A stretch of DNA of 64,000 nt, from contig CM037838.1 of assembly GCA_021234535.1 (NCBI GenBank), forward strand, positions 20,653,009 through 20,717,008, in the 5' to 3' direction. The position numbers and the translations under genes were made by a program. This stretch comes from Stichopus chloronotus (taxonomy: Eukaryota > Echinodermata > Holothuroidea > Aspidochirotida > Stichopodidae). Below the pieces are notes generated by a model that searched no databases, was not told the origin of the DNA, and was given only the letters and a program-made list of their open reading frames with translations. Shown here in pieces: positions 11,901-24,134 of this stretch; the first letter of the stretch is position 1, and each line of letters opens with the position of its first letter.

Positions 11901-12271
11901 GTGTTATTAGCGGTTAATACTGTACATGCATGCTGGGAGAATTGGCTGGTCTGACAGAGAACCTGGCTGTGTTACAAATTACTAACTCAGAGTAGTTTTT
12001 ACTGTGTAATGATGTTAATTTATGAGCGTTTACTAGTGTACATGCTAGGAGAATTGGTTGACATATGATCGAGAACATCTCCAATAGTTTCCCAACTCTT
12101 GTTTGTTTATAAGTCTCACACAGAAATAAGCACGTGAAACAAGGAAAGAAAGAAAGAATGAAAAAGTAGAATATTTCAATAAATCACTGCGTTGTGGTAC
12201 GATGTTAAGCCTTTACATAATTAGTCAACCTTCAAAGCATGTTATCCAGAACAGTGAGTCTCAGCGCGTCA
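8965..12271. other. Intergenic between repeats and the LRR gene
   Basis: No gene is supported. The part below 12272 is downstream of the minus-strand LRR gene and should hold its 3' untranslated region; minus-strand AATAAA words occur around 11431 and 11594 as possible polyadenylation signals. A perfect hairpin at 11138-11167 is listed separately. Confidence 0.4.
11138..11167. repeat. Perfect 13-bp hairpin with 4-nt loop
   Basis: The arms at 11138-11150 (GTACATTGCTCAC) and 11155-11167 (GTGAGCAATGTAC) pair perfectly around the loop CTAA. It lies about 1.1 kb past the stop of the LRR gene and may be inside its 3' untranslated region or beyond it. Confidence 0.8.
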
Positions 12272-13810
12272 TCACTTTTTCTCAAGGGATTTGTCATCGC
12301 CCAATTCTCCTTCACAGAGTGGCATGTCCGCAGTAGTTTGAACGCGTATCTTTCGACGATAAATTACGACTGCTGCGACCAACACTAAAACTGTGAATAC
12401 AACCCCTCCGATGATCAAATATGAAATGTTAAGACCCCATAACTGTGACTGCATCATCTCTTTTTCTCTTGCTCTTTCTTCCTCTTCTGCTTTCTCTCTC
12501 GCTTCCTTCTCTCTCAAGCAAATGTGCTCGAAGTCGACATCGGTTATATTCTGCCCTTGGTACGCTTTTGGTTCTTGGCATTGTGCATCATTTTCTGTAC
12601 GAGTTTCAGTGAACCAGTCCTGCAAAGATTTCATTTCGCAATTACAGTACAACGTATTTTCCGTCAAAATGATATCGAATGAGAACTTCCCTCTCAGAAG
12701 GTTCTTGGGGAGAACGGAGAGGCGGTTCCCTCTCAAATCCACTTCCTGGATAAAATTCAATCCATTAAGAGAGGCTGCATGAACACTGGTGATGGCGTTG
12801 TGATCCAGGAGAAGCCATTTCAGCTTGGTGTTTTTGATGAACGCTTTGCTCGGCAGAGTAGTGATTTGATTGAAAGAGAGTGACAAGTGCGAAAGCTTTG
12901 TCAGTCGGGAAAGTAAAGCAACCGGAACATCGGTCAATTTATTTCGGGATAGATGAAGGGTTTCAAGACCATGGTTGCCAGGTCCAAAGAGTTGGTCTTC
13001 GATGGTAGCAATCGAGTTGTTTTCGGCATTGAAGATGAGCAAGTTGCCGAACCCAGCCAACGACGATTTGGTCAGTGTTTCGATTTTGTTACTGTCAAGT
13101 AAGAGCTCCTCGCAGGCAAACGTCACAGAGGTATTCTGTGTCAGGGAAGGTATTTGTCGAAGTCCGTTCCCGGAGAGGACAATCGTTTCGATGTCGTCAT
13201 GGAAATCATCCCAATGTCCCAAGAATGGTCCCACGAGGTTATTGTGAGAGAGGTTCAAGTTTACCAACTCGGTCAACCCCGTGAACGCATGCTCCCCTAA
13301 GGTTCCAATGTCGTTGAAACTTAGGAGAACAATCTTGAAGACATTGTCGAACCGTAAAGTATACGAAGGGATGGTTGTAATCAGATTGTGGTCCAGGTCG
13401 ATGTAACTTACTGCGGGTGCTGATTTTAATAAGACGGTAGGGATGACGGTCAGTTTGTTATGACTGAGAATCACACTCGTGAGACGTGTGTAATCCACCA
13501 CGAACAGCTGCTCCGTCAAGGTGGTTATACCGTTAAACGATAGATCCAAGACTTGCATGTTAGGTAGATAAGGTAATACGATGGTCCCACTTTGCAATTC
13601 GGGTATGTTGGTGTATTTTGCTTCGAATTTGTAAACCCAGGTGAGAGACTGGGTGAAGTTGAAATCCGTGATGTTCTCACCACTGCACTCAATTACTGGC
13701 CAACATTCGTGACACTTGCATTGTTGAGGGCAATCCCTCGGAACGGCACGGCAACCTAACCCTGCGGTAATAAAGCTGGAGAAGACAACGTAAGTAGCTA
13801 TCCACTGCAT
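12272..13810 (-). CDS. Single-pass membrane protein with extracellular leucine-rich repeats
   Basis: An intact 512-codon ORF in one exon. Residues 1-19 form a signal peptide. Residues 20-42 are a Cys-rich LRR N-terminal cap (Cys 20, 27, 31, 33, 36, 42). About ten to twelve LRRs follow at roughly 60-385 with L..L.LS.N.I/L spacing. Residues 385-431 form an LRR C-terminal cap with a C-x-C pair (389, 391) plus Cys 411 and 431. Residues 432-454 are a highly charged Glu/Arg/Lys stretch, likely a helical or coiled-coil stalk. Residues 463-484 are the membrane segment, followed by a 28-residue cytoplasmic tail starting Arg-Arg-Lys and holding no recognisable signalling domain. It therefore looks like an adhesion or recognition receptor at the cell surface; the ligand is unknown. 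N-glycosylation sequons such as NIT and NFT are present. A minus-strand acceptor at 13862 suggests a separate upstream 5' UTR exon. I could not match it to a named vertebrate gene. Confidence 0.9.
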   Translation of the reverse strand: MQWIATYVVFSSFITAGLGCRAVPRDCPQQCKCHECWPVIECSGENITDFNFTQSLTWVYKFEAKYTNIPELQSGTIVLPYLPNMQVLDLSFNGITTLTEQLFVVDYTRLTSVILSHNKLTVIPTVLLKSAPAVSYIDLDHNLITTIPSYTLRFDNVFKIVLLSFNDIGTLGEHAFTGLTELVNLNLSHNNLVGPFLGHWDDFHDDIETIVLSGNGLRQIPSLTQNTSVTFACEELLLDSNKIETLTKSSLAGFGNLLIFNAENNSIATIEDQLFGPGNHGLETLHLSRNKLTDVPVALLSRLTKLSHLSLSFNQITTLPSKAFIKNTKLKWLLLDHNAITSVHAASLNGLNFIQEVDLRGNRLSVLPKNLLRGKFSFDIILTENTLYCNCEMKSLQDWFTETRTENDAQCQEPKAYQGQNITDVDFEHICLREKEAREKAEEEERAREKEMMQSQLWGLNISYLIIGGVVFTVLVLVAAVVIYRRKIRVQTTADMPLCEGELGDDKSLEKK

Positions 13811-13861
13811 CGTCGATGGTCCACGGAGCAGACCTCCTGCAGAGTTAGACGTCTTGCAATA
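13811..13861 (-). other. 5' untranslated part of the LRR gene exon
   Basis: Immediately upstream of the LRR start codon on the minus strand. The sequence just before it reads as a polypyrimidine tract ending in TTATTAG, so the coding exon probably begins at 13861 and a non-coding first exon lies further upstream, not located. Confidence 0.45.
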
Positions 13862-16800
13862 CTAATAAAGAAAGAAAAGGAAACGTTTTACAGTCTTTTT
13901 TTTTTCAAAGTCAACTCTATCGCATTTAACTTGATAACAAAATTTAAGAGACACGATTCTTGTATGGTCCTAGTTCGTGAAGTACTGTAATACACTGCAG
14001 GTACGGTAACATCAACCGATTTGTCGTTCAACGTTCAATTCATTACTTGTGGTACATTTACAACTAAGCACACTTTCAGTGTTATCATTTACAAGATTTA
14101 CAAGAACGAATTCAAAATTTTAAGGATCGAGGCTGAGTGTTTTATCAATTTCAGCGAATATGAATAGCAAAAGAAAGGAGTTTTGTCACGTTTCCCAAAG
14201 AAAAAAAAAAGAAACGGGACCAGCACAATGACTTTTAGGAGGGGGGGGGGGGGAGTACAAACGTAGGCGAAAAGTCAATTTCTGAAATAAATGACATGAT
14301 TGTACATGCAACGGCTGTACTCATTATTTATGGCATTTTCAATTTTATTTTGTCAAATGGAATTCGATATTCCATAGAAAGAAAACATATCTAAGTGGGT
14401 TATAAGCTCGTATCTGTCCTCAGGTTCACCATTCCTAGTTTTGCACGATCTTTAGTTTGAGGGTTAAGTTTTTCTTTGTAAGCCTTCGACGGACGTTTGA
14501 TGCCATTGTCGGGTCAAGTATACCGTGATAACTTTGCTACACTTAATTCAGGAGTTACTTTTTGCCAAAACAATAAGTCACTTTCAACTCATGATACCTG
14601 AACATGATCGGACGAGAAAACTGTTTGGCCATGGGTCACTGAAATGACAAATCTTTGTCAAGGATTTTAATTTACATATGACGTAACCGTCCAGGATATG
14701 GAGGAGGTTCCTTCCATTTTAGAAAGTTGGAGATGGACGATATTTCATTGATGATGTGTGTGTTTGGGGGTTAACGTTGAGACGTCAATAGTCCAAAGTT
14801 CATACTCTCAGTATTATGAAAACTTGTAATTGCCATTACATCCCAGATCGTTAGCTGTCATATGTCTTTTGATGTATTTTTCTTATTCAGTGACACACTG
14901 GGAAATCGTTTGACATCTTTTGATCTTGTGAAAACACTGGTTGAAAAATAAAGAACGAATATTAAACTGAAATTGCCATCACTACAGGGTTTGCTAGCAA
15001 AAGTACGGTCCTCTGTGTAAGTATAGTCGATGCTAATTCTGGTGACGTCATGTTTAAACGAAGTGAATAGGTAGACTTGATTTATCTTTGATATTCTGTA
15101 TCACCTCATTCATATAAACTGTCAACAAACTATAGATACATAACATGATTATTTTATTCGTGTTAACACATGCTGCAGGATCCTGAGATAGCGAAAGTAT
15201 GATATACCTCATCAGCTATGCATGTCGGGTGTTCCTTTTTATATATCGCTACGGTAAAAGAAAAAACAAAACCTTCATGAAATTATATATTACATTAAAG
15301 GCTTGAATCACCTACCTTTACGATGGTTCTAGACGCGTGGATTGTTTCTTGGTTTATCAAAAAACCATGCCGACGGTAACTATCACTGTTTAGCTCAGTT
15401 TTTCACAGACAAAAATGTTCCCACATTCACAGAGAGAATTCTGGGGAGGGATTTTCCAAAATTCTTGTTCACAAGATATTAACCAAGCTCATAAAACATC
15501 TGCAAAGGAGATTCAATTTTTTCTTTTCACAGTTTTGTCATGAGTACCCTCCCAATGCGAATGCATCCGATGCTGCCAAAAGCAGAATAGGTGTAAGTAT
15601 GAGAAAACTTCGCTATGATATACCATTGCCCAGTTTGATGAGGATGTATGACGCCCTTACCTGTTTCGATCGCGCACTGCTCGTTATTGTAGAAAATAAG
15701 ACAACCATACATCTTTGTTACTTCAAGCTCTTCTCTTATTGGTTACTTCTCGTCTGACATTTTCTCTTCTCCTGCCAATGCGATGACTTGGACGAGTTTT
15801 TTTTTTTAATTATTTTTAAGAAGCAGCTCCTTCTCCTTATACGGATATTCGGGATTATAATTGGCCTTTAAAAAGCAAGATATCACCCATTAATTCAGTG
15901 TAACGGTGGTACAGTCGAGTCATTATTTATTATTTACATATATATGTTTTTTTTTTCATAAAGAAAAAATATTCATCTTTGACTTTAGAAATACTCTGCG
16001 GAGGGCGTCTTCAGTTAATGTAAGGTGTACTTCCTTCAGATCTCCAATAAAAACGTGACACAGCAAATATGCAGCAACTTGTCAGCCTATATTATCATTT
16101 TATATACATAGAACGATATTTCGCATTCATAGCGCGATAGTTAATGATAGGACTGTGAATATATTTTCTCGATCTGTTGTTATATTTGCAATGAAAAGTC
16201 ACAAAACAACCCCCCCCCCTTCTTTTTTTCTTTCGCTACTTAATAGTCAAAGTCTATTAGAAAATGTAAACAAAGACGGTTGAGAATGGGGGGGGGGGGG
16301 AGGACGGGAGGTGTGGGGGGGGGGACGGTTAAGAGCGATGTATGAAAAGAGAATGGAAGAGGAATTTTACATACATTGCGTGCAAAATAATGGCGTGAGG
16401 ATTGATAAAGACAAACGAGCTACTTTACATTTACAACGTCAACTAATGTTTGACGTTTTTTTAGGCCGTGATACATCGACAGAAGACTACTGTATTGTTT
16501 TTGTTACACGTATAGTCGAGGGATTGGTTCTCTACTTAAGTCGATTCTTCGGAATAATTGTTCCAGTTGTGTACTTCAAATTTAGGATGCGCTCACAAAG
16601 CAAAGCAAAGGGTGATGCCAGGGAGTGGTGCGCAGCTGCATCAAGAAAGCCAAATCTGAATTAGGTCTAAGAGGGCACAAGGCAGTGAATGTATAAGCTC
16701 ATACCAGGCCTACCTTACAGATGTATAGCCAAGTTTGGGAGGCTCAGCTATGGGTCGGCCTACAGTTTTCAAATTCATTAATATTTTCCATGATAAATGA

Positions 16801-19800
16801 ATCACATTTTACGTTTTGTAATGATGGAGACTCAGAGAACGTTCATTTTGGCAAGTAATTCTCAAATGCTTAATCGTCGTGAAAATTCAAGTGTTTGCAT
16901 CCGTCAAGCAGCTCCCTTTAGAGGGCACCAATCGTTGCAGTAGTTACGGTGCATTCATTCTTTGCTCACTTTAAAATTGACACTCGCTTCTCTGATTGGC
17001 TGTATCGACTTCGATCGCTGGTTGGTCCGAAAACGTTTTGGGACAAATTATCGCAAATATTCGCACGAACATGTTTGGGCGAATAGCCAGAAACTAAACC
17101 AAGATGTTAAATGCAAAATCATGGGAGAGTGAAGGTTGGAAGAAGAACGTTCTCGACACAAATTGATATTAACCGATTTAGTGCTAGATAATTATCTTGA
17201 AAAACCTCGGACTCTAACATTGTATGTTGCTACAAATTCATGCCATTTCACCCTGAACAGTCGAGGTGCAGAGTTATGTTTATGGACGCCGCCACCGCGG
17301 CAGTGGGGTGTCTCCCCCTCCCTCCTCGTAGTCGCAAAATCTAAAATACCAGTTGCAATATTTCATATCTCAGTCTAGCATTTTTTTTTTCACATAAAAA
17401 TACCAAACATTGTACCAGATTGTGCCAAAGGATGCTCGGTAATTGGAAATTTTCTCACTAAATCTGAAACACCATTATCTGAATTTCTCAAATTTCACTC
17501 TAGGAAAGACAACAGTCGGAAAATCTGCAAGATCAGTTGGAATTTTTCATATCTTATTACAGCACATTTTGTGACTTCAAAAGACGCCAAATATTGCACT
17601 ATAGATTGCATCTCAGGCCATACCTAGTAAGTGGAAAAATTTCTAAAAAGCGGGATGGGGACACCTCCATTACAACCTCTCCGAGGCCAGCCATCACTCA
17701 CCTCATAGATTTCCCCATCTATCAAAGTACCAGTTTATATAGGACACTTTTTTTCTCATCAAGGTGACATTGATTTACAAATTTATGTGTCCTTGAGATT
17801 AAGTTGAGCAACTGACTAGCATCTCCTTAATCATCGACGGTTGTTGCAAACTAAGGAAAGATTCAGTGTAATCACCAGAGAGCAAAAAAAAAAGTTGGAA
17901 TAAATTGTCCGGAACTAGAATTTCTCTGGAAAAATTGACTGAAATAAATGCAAAATATTGCATCAGATGTTGTTTAAAGTTACCTGGTAGTTGAAAATTT
18001 CTCGATTAAAACTGTGATCATTACAAACTAAGAACCGTTGAATCCACATTTTCTGGAAATTGAGTTCATAGCAAAAGTTTTATTAAAAAAAAAAAACTAC
18101 ATTATTTCCATAGAATGGCGTTTTTATCATTAAATTGAGAAATTGTAGACACGATCATCTCGAAATCAAGGCTGGTTACATGTAACCCATTACATCCGGG
18201 AAATGCCGTTTCCGGTCATCTGTGCATGGGTTTTGTTAAGCTCAAAATTTTGCCGGCAGCCAGTCGAGATTTTGACCTCCACCCCCCCCCCTCCCCTCGA
18301 GGATATGACCCTAACTGTACGGCCCTGGTCATGATCAATGATATCCAGAAACGGGTACTGAAGCAACACGTTTGGTCCAACAGTGGACGTGTTCGCAAAG
18401 CTCACAGTGTCCTACATTTATCAGGTCAAACTTTTGGAAATAGTGGTGTTGCCAACAGCTCTCAATGTTTCGGTCAAACTTACCGAACTTACCAAATGTA
18501 TATTAACTATTGACAGGAGTTTCACCTACATGGCAGTTCAGTAATTGAAAGTATATGTACAAATTAAACGGCAACCTTAAATTCTTTTTCAAGTCTTTTA
18601 AATTTTGTGAAAGTTTTAAGTCACATGTGATCACGCATACCGTATTTGCGGTACAAGAGAAGCGCCTTTCCGTTTTCGTAGCTCTCACGTAGCGTATGTG
18701 GAAGGCAATCGTGGTGATAAACAGACGTTAAATTAACTCAAATGGTACGACACAGTGGGTCATTCCCATTTCTGAGACTACAGTTTTCCTTTGTCAATTG
18801 AGGGCGTCCCAAGCTCCCAAATTTTGGAGTCTCATGTTGGACTCAACCGTGTTTCAAAGGTATGGGTAGTTAAAGCTCCGCAGATAGGTATCGTATGCGG
18901 TTCTGTTGCAAAAGAGTGTCAGATGGGGAAATGCCGACGGAATTGCAGCATTACCGTCGGCAAGATACCGAGTATAAGTAAACACACACAGAGCCTTATT
19001 AACTCTCCACAAACATTTACAAAGTTTATTCTGTAAATTTGTATCGTGTTCTCGGGTGTCTCGGAAAGTTGTTTCTTCTTTTTTTTTTATTTCCCTTTTT
19101 GTTTACTTTTTTTGGGGAGGTAAAATTGTTCAGTATAATTATTATACGGAATTCATTTTTCAGAAAGAATTGCCATGGAAACTAAGTGGTACTAAAAACA
19201 AAATGTGTGTGGTCTCTCTCGTAACTAACCCGTTCCCATTGAACTGGGTGAGCAAGGGGAAAATAGGATACGTCCTCCAATTGGGGCCAAAAAAGTGAAT
19301 CCATTGGGGAAAATGATGGCCAAGAAACTTAATTATGCCCTTTTGGGTGCCTTGACAACTCCCTGTTATCTCGTTTATCTGTGAAAGAATCCATTTTTTT
19401 TTTTGTGAAAATACGATCATCAGTAAGTAAAACATCTCTCTTGTTTGATTACCTAATGTTTAGCCCGTGTAACGGTTTGTGACAACCGGTGTCAAATTGG
19501 GGGCGAATCGGTCCCAAATTCTGGATTCAGGAAGAGAAATAGCCTATTAGTTACCCCCTACCGTCCTTAGAAATATTGACCCCGTGCACTCAAGGTATGC
19601 ACCTGCCACTACATATGATAACAATATAAATCCCTGATCATCATGTGGTGATACTTGCAAGGCAGGAAAGAAAGGTTTCACCTGAAACACTATCATTCTC
19701 TGAAGTCATTACAACCAAATTAAAATCACTGTTCACTAAACTCACTTTTAACTACCGGTGGACGGTGTAGCCCTGTGAGAAACTTCCACGATCTGACGAT

Positions 19801-21960
19801 ATACGCTGGAACACTGCCAGTGCATGTGACCCTTATGATAAACTTAAGGAGTTACAGGAGAGCAGAAACTTTAGGCTCGGTTGCTTTCAAGTTAGTAACA
19901 ATAAAGTGCTCATAACCCACATGTTCAGTCAAGTTCCAATCTTCGAAACCTGGCTAACCAGACCAGAGGCGTGGCTACGACTTCGATTTTAGGGGCCTTG
20001 TCCTGACACACGAATGAGGGGTCCTCAACAAAATGTCATGTGGAAGAAGGGGTGGATATGGGAGTTTAACATACCATGCATGGGTAATTAAACAGTGAGC
20101 GATTTGACAATATCTACGTGAAACGTCATATCCGGTTGGCTTGTATAGTGAAGCAATACCAGAGAATGTTTGACAAAAATGCATGCCAAATGGCATGGAA
20201 TGGCACTTTGCAGACCTATTTTCGGTCATTTTCGGTCATTCAACAGGATTTTTAAGAGGGCAAAACTTTATTTTTCTTGATACCTAGGATTTATTGTCAG
20301 AAATCAAATACCGTAGGGGTTTTCTTTATATAAAGGGGTCATTTAGGGATAGGCCACAGTGAAAATGTTTCCTCTGATGCAGACATATGATAGGGGTATT
20401 AGGCAATTTAAGGGGACTGCTCGAGTACTTTACTGGTTATTATTTTCTAGAATTGGCCATTCCACATTCCCTCACTTTATGTTATCTATACTGACAACTA
20501 TCTGGATATTGTAATGAATCATGTGTGATATTGGCAATCTATTGTCACAGGAGGAGTCGCCATGAATATGTTCAAGGGCAAAAAAAAAAAAAAAAAAACC
20601 AAACCTTACCTATAGGCTACCAGTAGTGAAGGCTAAGAGTTCCATTAGAAGTAAAAAACGGCTGGAATTGGTTGAAACATAGCAGTAAATTCCACCAATT
20701 ACTAACGATTCTCGCACCATGCCTGTGATTCAAAACAAAACAAAATACGGCGCTATGCCACGCCTATGCGGTTCACACGGTGCACAAAATGCATGCTTCT
20801 TCGATGGTGTACATTGGTACATGCATGAAAATGAAAAAAAAAAATGAAAAATTGGGTTAGGTAGTTGGATACTTTCAAATGTAAGGCAGAGGATCTGCTA
20901 ATTTTTTTCTGTCGGGATGGTGTTCCACCTAAGACTGTGTCCAAAGTCTCAATATTCTAGTAGTGCCAAAGGTATCATCATCTTAAATGAGTGTTGCCCC
21001 CCCCCCCCCACACACACACACACACTTTAAGATCCTCTTTAATGAACTTTGTTACGTTCAATTGAAAATGGGCCTGCAAAGTATTATTTTCAAATATTTT
21101 TGTCTTTTATTTTTGTCATTTTTTATTCTCCTACCCTACGTGCCAATAGATGGTTAGATAGTATCAAAGGTACTATTTTAAATAACCAAGCAGGCCTTTG
21201 CATGTTTTTTATCTTCTTGAGTGCAAAGGCGTCTCCCGGGGAATTGAACAAGTAACTAGAATGGAGACGCACCCCCCCCCCCCCCCCACACACACACCAT
21301 CATATTTTGACCCAAAACATAAATACACTTCAAAATGTATGTAAGCTACATTTATTTTCAGGGGCCCAAAACGAAAAAGGGGAAATAACTCATCTACACT
21401 ACTGAGAAAGTCCAGGAACGTTCAATCAAATTCTTCCAGAATCAGGGAAAACATTGCCAGTGTTAACCTTAAAACTGAAGCCCAGAGAAGTCACATCACC
21501 ACAAAGTCAGGCAGGCCGTCCATTCACAGAGGAGCGGAACGTCCAGATACCATTTTTTTTAGAAAGGTTTGCTTTTTGCTATCACTCTGAACCCGTTCGA
21601 AAAATCTAAAAAAACCTTAAAAAAAAACCCCAATTTGTCTTGGAAGTAAACTTACAAAGAAATTTTGAAACTTTTAAAATGTTACTTACAGCATCTACTA
21701 TGTGGCAGAGTTTGCCACTAGAGTACTTTGCACTCTGGTGCATGTGCGTCGATTTGATATTGAAAATGTGTGTGTGTGTGTGGGGGGGGGGGGGGGGAAT
21801 CTGCTGGCCTAATTTTTTCCCTAAAAGTGCTGTAGGTCATGACGTAAGTTGGTGGAACGAAAAAGTATATGGGGGAGGGTAAGTGCTGGCATTACTACCT
21901 AAGCAGCGGAGAGTCACATCTGTTATTGCGGGGAGTTTAAGAAAATTTTGGGCTTTGCAA
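13862..21960. other. Intergenic, no gene recognised
   Basis: About 8 kb without a supported gene. It contains long G or C homopolymer runs (about 14238, 16206, 16286, 16316, 18282, 20998, 21271, 21781), a short CA/GT microsatellite at about 21010-21024 and 21767-21782, and a GAGGCGTGGCTACG word at about 19966 that resembles eroded transposon ends seen elsewhere in the window. The 16311-16664 ORF starts in a G tract and has no recognisable domain. Confidence 0.4.
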
Positions 21961-21964
21961 CTCC

Positions 21965-22205
21965 CTCCGCCCTCCCAGATGGCGGGATACGGCATTTCCC
22001 GTGTGTTCTGAGCTGCATGTAGCCAGCCTTTTAATAGGGATCTTCACAATCATGAGGAAATTCTATCTATGAAAAAACTACATCAGATGGTTTGATATGA
22101 TACGTCATATGAAAGTCATATAATTGAATTATGCATCCTCTTTTATGTTTTGAGCACTTGGAAAATGTTGCAGCTGAACTACCCCCACCCCTCCCGGCAG
22201 TGTTG
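21965..22205 (+). repeat. Dispersed repeat family A, copy 3
   Basis: Same orientation as the copy at 3945-4462: shared words include GGCATTTCCCGTGTGTTCT, GCTGCATGTAG, GGGATCTTC, GATGGTTTGATATGATA and AATTATGCATCC, in the same order and at similar spacing. Confidence 0.55.
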
Positions 22206-22806
22206 GAAAACCGTTCTCAATTACCCACGAAGCACGATTGAAAATCTTATGGTTTCCTGCTAGCCTTTTTGTACCCTACGAGCACGCAAACTTGTGTGCC
22301 AGAAGGCCTACGTGGTGTCCGGGTTCGTCAATTAGGACTCCGGCTGGAGCCAGCTGTGGATCCTCATGTAGGGGTCCAAGTGCCAGTGGCGAAGCTCTGA
22401 AAGATTTGCGGTTCCTTGTATATCAAAATTGTAAAACACGTGCAGCTGCATAGGTGCAATAAGACTAAACCTGTCGTTTGTCCTAGATTTGCATTAGTCA
22501 CAAAAATGAAAATATTTTTAAGTTTCGCATAGTATCCACAACTCCTAGCAGCGAACACCCTCGCCTATTTTGCTGACTGATAGCTATGACTGAGGGTCAC
22601 TTTTAGTTTTATCGAAAAGAAAGCAGAAGTACGTAAGCTACTTGTATACTTTCTCTACATAGACTTGGGTAGCTTCCCCCCCCCCCCAAAAAAAAAAAAA
22701 GATAACAATACATACATCTCAGATTGCAGGAAATGGCACCTCTTTGTCTCTCTGGCCTTGTTAATTTCAGCTAGATTTGTTCATTTGTCAGAAATATCAT
22801 AAATTA

Positions 22807-23058
22807 GAAAATTTACACTTCCACTAAGAATAATGCACACTTTCTGTTATTTTTTTATTATTTCAGTTTGCAAAAAGTGTGTGTGGGAGGGGGGACAAAT
22901 GTGTAAGTGTCCCCTCCTTCAATAAAGTAGAGGAAAATTTACACTTCCACTAAGAATAATGCACACTTTCTGTTATTTTTTTATTATTTCAGTTAGCAAA
23001 AAGTGTGTGTGGGAGGGGGGCAAATGTGTAAGTGTCCCCTCCTTCAATAAAGTAGAGG
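22807..23058. repeat. Near-identical tandem duplication, 126-bp unit
   Basis: Two adjacent copies, about 22807-22932 and 22933-23058. Both start GAAAATTTACACTTCC and end TTCAATAAAGTAGAGG. They differ by only a few bases, including one G/A deletion in the GGGGGG run. The small divergence indicates a recent event. Confidence 0.9.
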
Positions 23059-23761
23059 TGGAGGGGACGCAAAATCCGTACTTTCAATGATGACTCTTTA
23101 CGAAGTCTTGGTCTTATTCAAAATTTTCTCTACTATTTAACTCCGAATTTCATTTTTGGGGAAAGCGTGGAGACATTTGAGCCCCCCCCCCCCCCTCCTG
23201 CCGGTTACCTCTACTGCACTGAACCAAATTAATCTACAGGCCCTAGGTTTTACATGAGTTTTACAGTAATTGCTGGTTGTTGTGTATGCCACTTCCTGCT
23301 TTGAACGAAGTTGAACATTCCCTCAAACTGGTCGACCCCTCCTTCATAAATTGGTGGTTATTTGGAACGATGACAATAGCTTGTTCCGTGATTTCCCCGG
23401 TGAATCACTACATACGGTTCGTTGAATCATTGAGAATGACGTCATGTGAAGCGCAAGTTAGATATCTTATAATGTCTCATCTTACATCTTATTGCATAAA
23501 AGGAGCAATTTTCATAATTTTCCTTCAAATACTTTGCAAACACATTCCTTATATTTTATGTATTACTTTTGGGAAATACTTATACCTGTAATTTGTCACA
23601 TTGCGCCGTTTGTCATTTTAGGGTATATGATTTACTTCTTGAAGAACCTCCCCCATTCAGTGTACGCAGAGTATTTACATACTAGAAACTGTATGTAGTC
23701 TAGTACGTAGTCTAGCTTGCTTAGTTGCACTTGTTAGGTAGATAATAACAATCAGTGTGCA
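23059..23761. other. Dynamin upstream region, distal
   Basis: No gene is supported. A C tract occurs at 23181-23194. The 23277-23591 ORF has no recognisable domain and is probably chance. Confidence 0.4.
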
Positions 23762-23973
23762 ATGCAAATACCATTTGCACAATTTGGCATAGGTCTATAG
23801 TATATATATGTACGGGCTGACACTGCAGGGACGGATACCGCTCGTACGATGGCGAAGTGAGACGTGATGACGTTCTCTTAATTTTATGATCATCTATTTT
23901 TCCGAATTTCAGACATTGTTTGCCGTTGTAGAAAATTTTCATTGTAGCATTTGAATTTCGAATACTGTTCAAG
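23762..23973 (+). promoter_or_regulatory. Candidate dynamin core promoter and 5' leader
   Basis: A perfect octamer ATGCAAAT (23762-23769) is followed after three bases by its inverse ATTTGCA (23773-23779), giving an inverted pair of Oct/POU-type sites. A TATA-like TATAGTATATATATG follows at about 23796-23810, roughly 165 bp before the start codon. This order is what one expects of a TATA promoter with a POU site, but the transcription start is not proven and a further upstream 5' UTR exon cannot be excluded. Confidence 0.4.
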
Positions 23974-24134
23974 ATGGGTAATCGTGGAATGGAAGATTTG
24001 ATTCCCATTGTGAATAAGCTGCAAGATGCTTTTGCTACGATTGGACTGAGCCATTCCCTAGATCTTCCCCAGATCGCTGTCGTTGGTGGCCAGAGTGCCG
24101 GCAAAAGCAGTGTTTTAGAAAATTTTGTAGGACG
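23974..24134 (+). CDS. DNM: Dynamin exon 1: N-terminal helix and P-loop
   Basis: Starts [10 protein letters not shown] and ends in FVGR with the Arg codon split (phase 2) before GTGAGA. It contains the nucleotide-binding P-loop GGQSAGKSS. Its 53 codons plus two bases align without gaps to the human dynamin N-terminus. Confidence 0.97.

Noticed and set aside
16311..16664. Plus-strand open frame of 117 codons with a hydrophobic stretch
   Set aside because: It opens inside a G homopolymer and has no signal peptide or known motif. No partner exon is seen.
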